Assembly (NCBI GenBank): GCA_003354225.1 | Contig: PIVH01000313.1 | Location: 1 to 6,323 of the forward strand | Reading direction: 5' to 3' | DNA length: 6,323 nucleotides | DNA from: Globobulimina sp. | Lineage: Eukaryota > Foraminifera > Rotaliida | In this document: one piece after another, positions 6,106-6,323 of the stretch | How the letters are laid out: each line of letters begins with the position of its first letter | Numbering within the stretch: position 1 is the stretch's first letter | Program-made: the position numbers and the translations under genes | Notes under the pieces: generated by a model | What the model saw: the letters and a program-made list of their open reading frames with translations, nothing else | What the model was told of the DNA's origin: nothing | The model's database searches: none

Positions 6106-6323
6106 TTAATTCAATAAATTTTGGCTCTCCCCCGCTCCGATTCCCATCCATGACCTCGCTAATAATGAGTCCCTGAACTATAACTTGTTGATCATTTGCA
6201 TAAATAGTTAAAACAAACGTTTCGTTTCCATTGGAGATGGCTGAGTCACCCCCACTAATATTGCTGACTCCAAAAATAAATGTTTCCAGGTCTTCGGCCA
6301 GATCCAACGCTATATCGCGGAGA
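6032..6323 (-). CDS. partial lamin-tail-domain protein, 5' end off window, 3' truncated
   Basis: The frame is open from the right edge to a TGA at 6034-6032, giving about 96 codons with no start inside. The first half (EDLETFIFGVSN, FVLTIYANDQQ) resembles the last strands of a Calx-beta-like or similar extracellular beta module. The second half is the beginning of a lamin tail domain (LTD), with GLIISEVMDG, SGGEPKFIELTN and a closing DFRIWRGSNG. LTDs occur in nuclear lamins and also in many large secreted or surface proteins; the neighbouring beta module favours the latter. Only about the first 40 residues of the roughly 100-residue LTD are present before the frame runs into the GH27 remnant, which occupies a different frame. 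The segment is visibly more GC-rich than the rest of the window. It is either a truncated pseudogene or one side of a chimeric join. Confidence 0.6.
   Translation of the reverse strand, partial: LRDIALDLAEDLETFIFGVSNISGGDSAISNGNETFVLTIYANDQQVIVQGLIISEVMDGNRSGGEPKFIELTNTTSENMDISDFRIWRGSNGIAK

Overview
The window looks like gene-dense, AT-rich nuclear DNA of a eukaryote, most likely a protist. It has short GT-AG spliceosomal introns (56, 60 and 64 nt), no bacterial operon layout or ribosome binding sites, and eukaryote-type architectures: a SAM/coiled-coil protein, a seven-helix receptor-like protein and a secreted Kazal-type protein. Stop codons fall where the domains end and include several TGA, so the standard code fits. 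I cannot place the lineage from sequence alone.

Layout, left to right, with strictly alternating strands. (1) Positions 139-1668 (-): an intact 509-aa protein with an N-terminal SAM domain, a long coiled coil, a fibronectin-III-like middle and a discoidin/galactose-binding-like C-terminus. (2) 1726-2736 (+): an intact 336-aa seven-transmembrane, GPCR-like protein with a cysteine-rich juxtamembrane tail. (3) 2737-3312: a 576-bp tail-to-tail spacer holding a 180-bp foldback element whose two 53-nt inverted arms match at 48 positions. (4) 3313-4758 (-): a two-exon, 461-aa major facilitator of the metabolite:H+ symporter (ProP-like) group. Its N-terminal family motif is only restored by splicing out a 60-nt intron. 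(5) 4793-5590 (+): a three-exon gene for a 225-aa secreted protein with 30 cysteines. It contains a degenerate Kazal-like module, an eight-cysteine cluster, and a Kazal domain with an ovomucoid-like reactive loop. (6) 5680-6323 (-): a C-terminal fragment of a GH27 alpha-galactosidase-like protein fused, in a different reading frame, to a truncated lamin-tail-domain protein that runs off the right edge. This looks like a broken or chimeric gene.

The two head-to-head pairs (1/2 and 4/5) are separated by only 57 and 34 bp between start codons, so each pair probably shares a bidirectional promoter with short or overlapping 5' leaders. No common pathway is evident. The receptor, transporter and secreted inhibitor-like protein are all surface or extracellular functions, but the linkage may be accidental. 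No tRNA, rRNA, CRISPR or autonomous transposon was seen.
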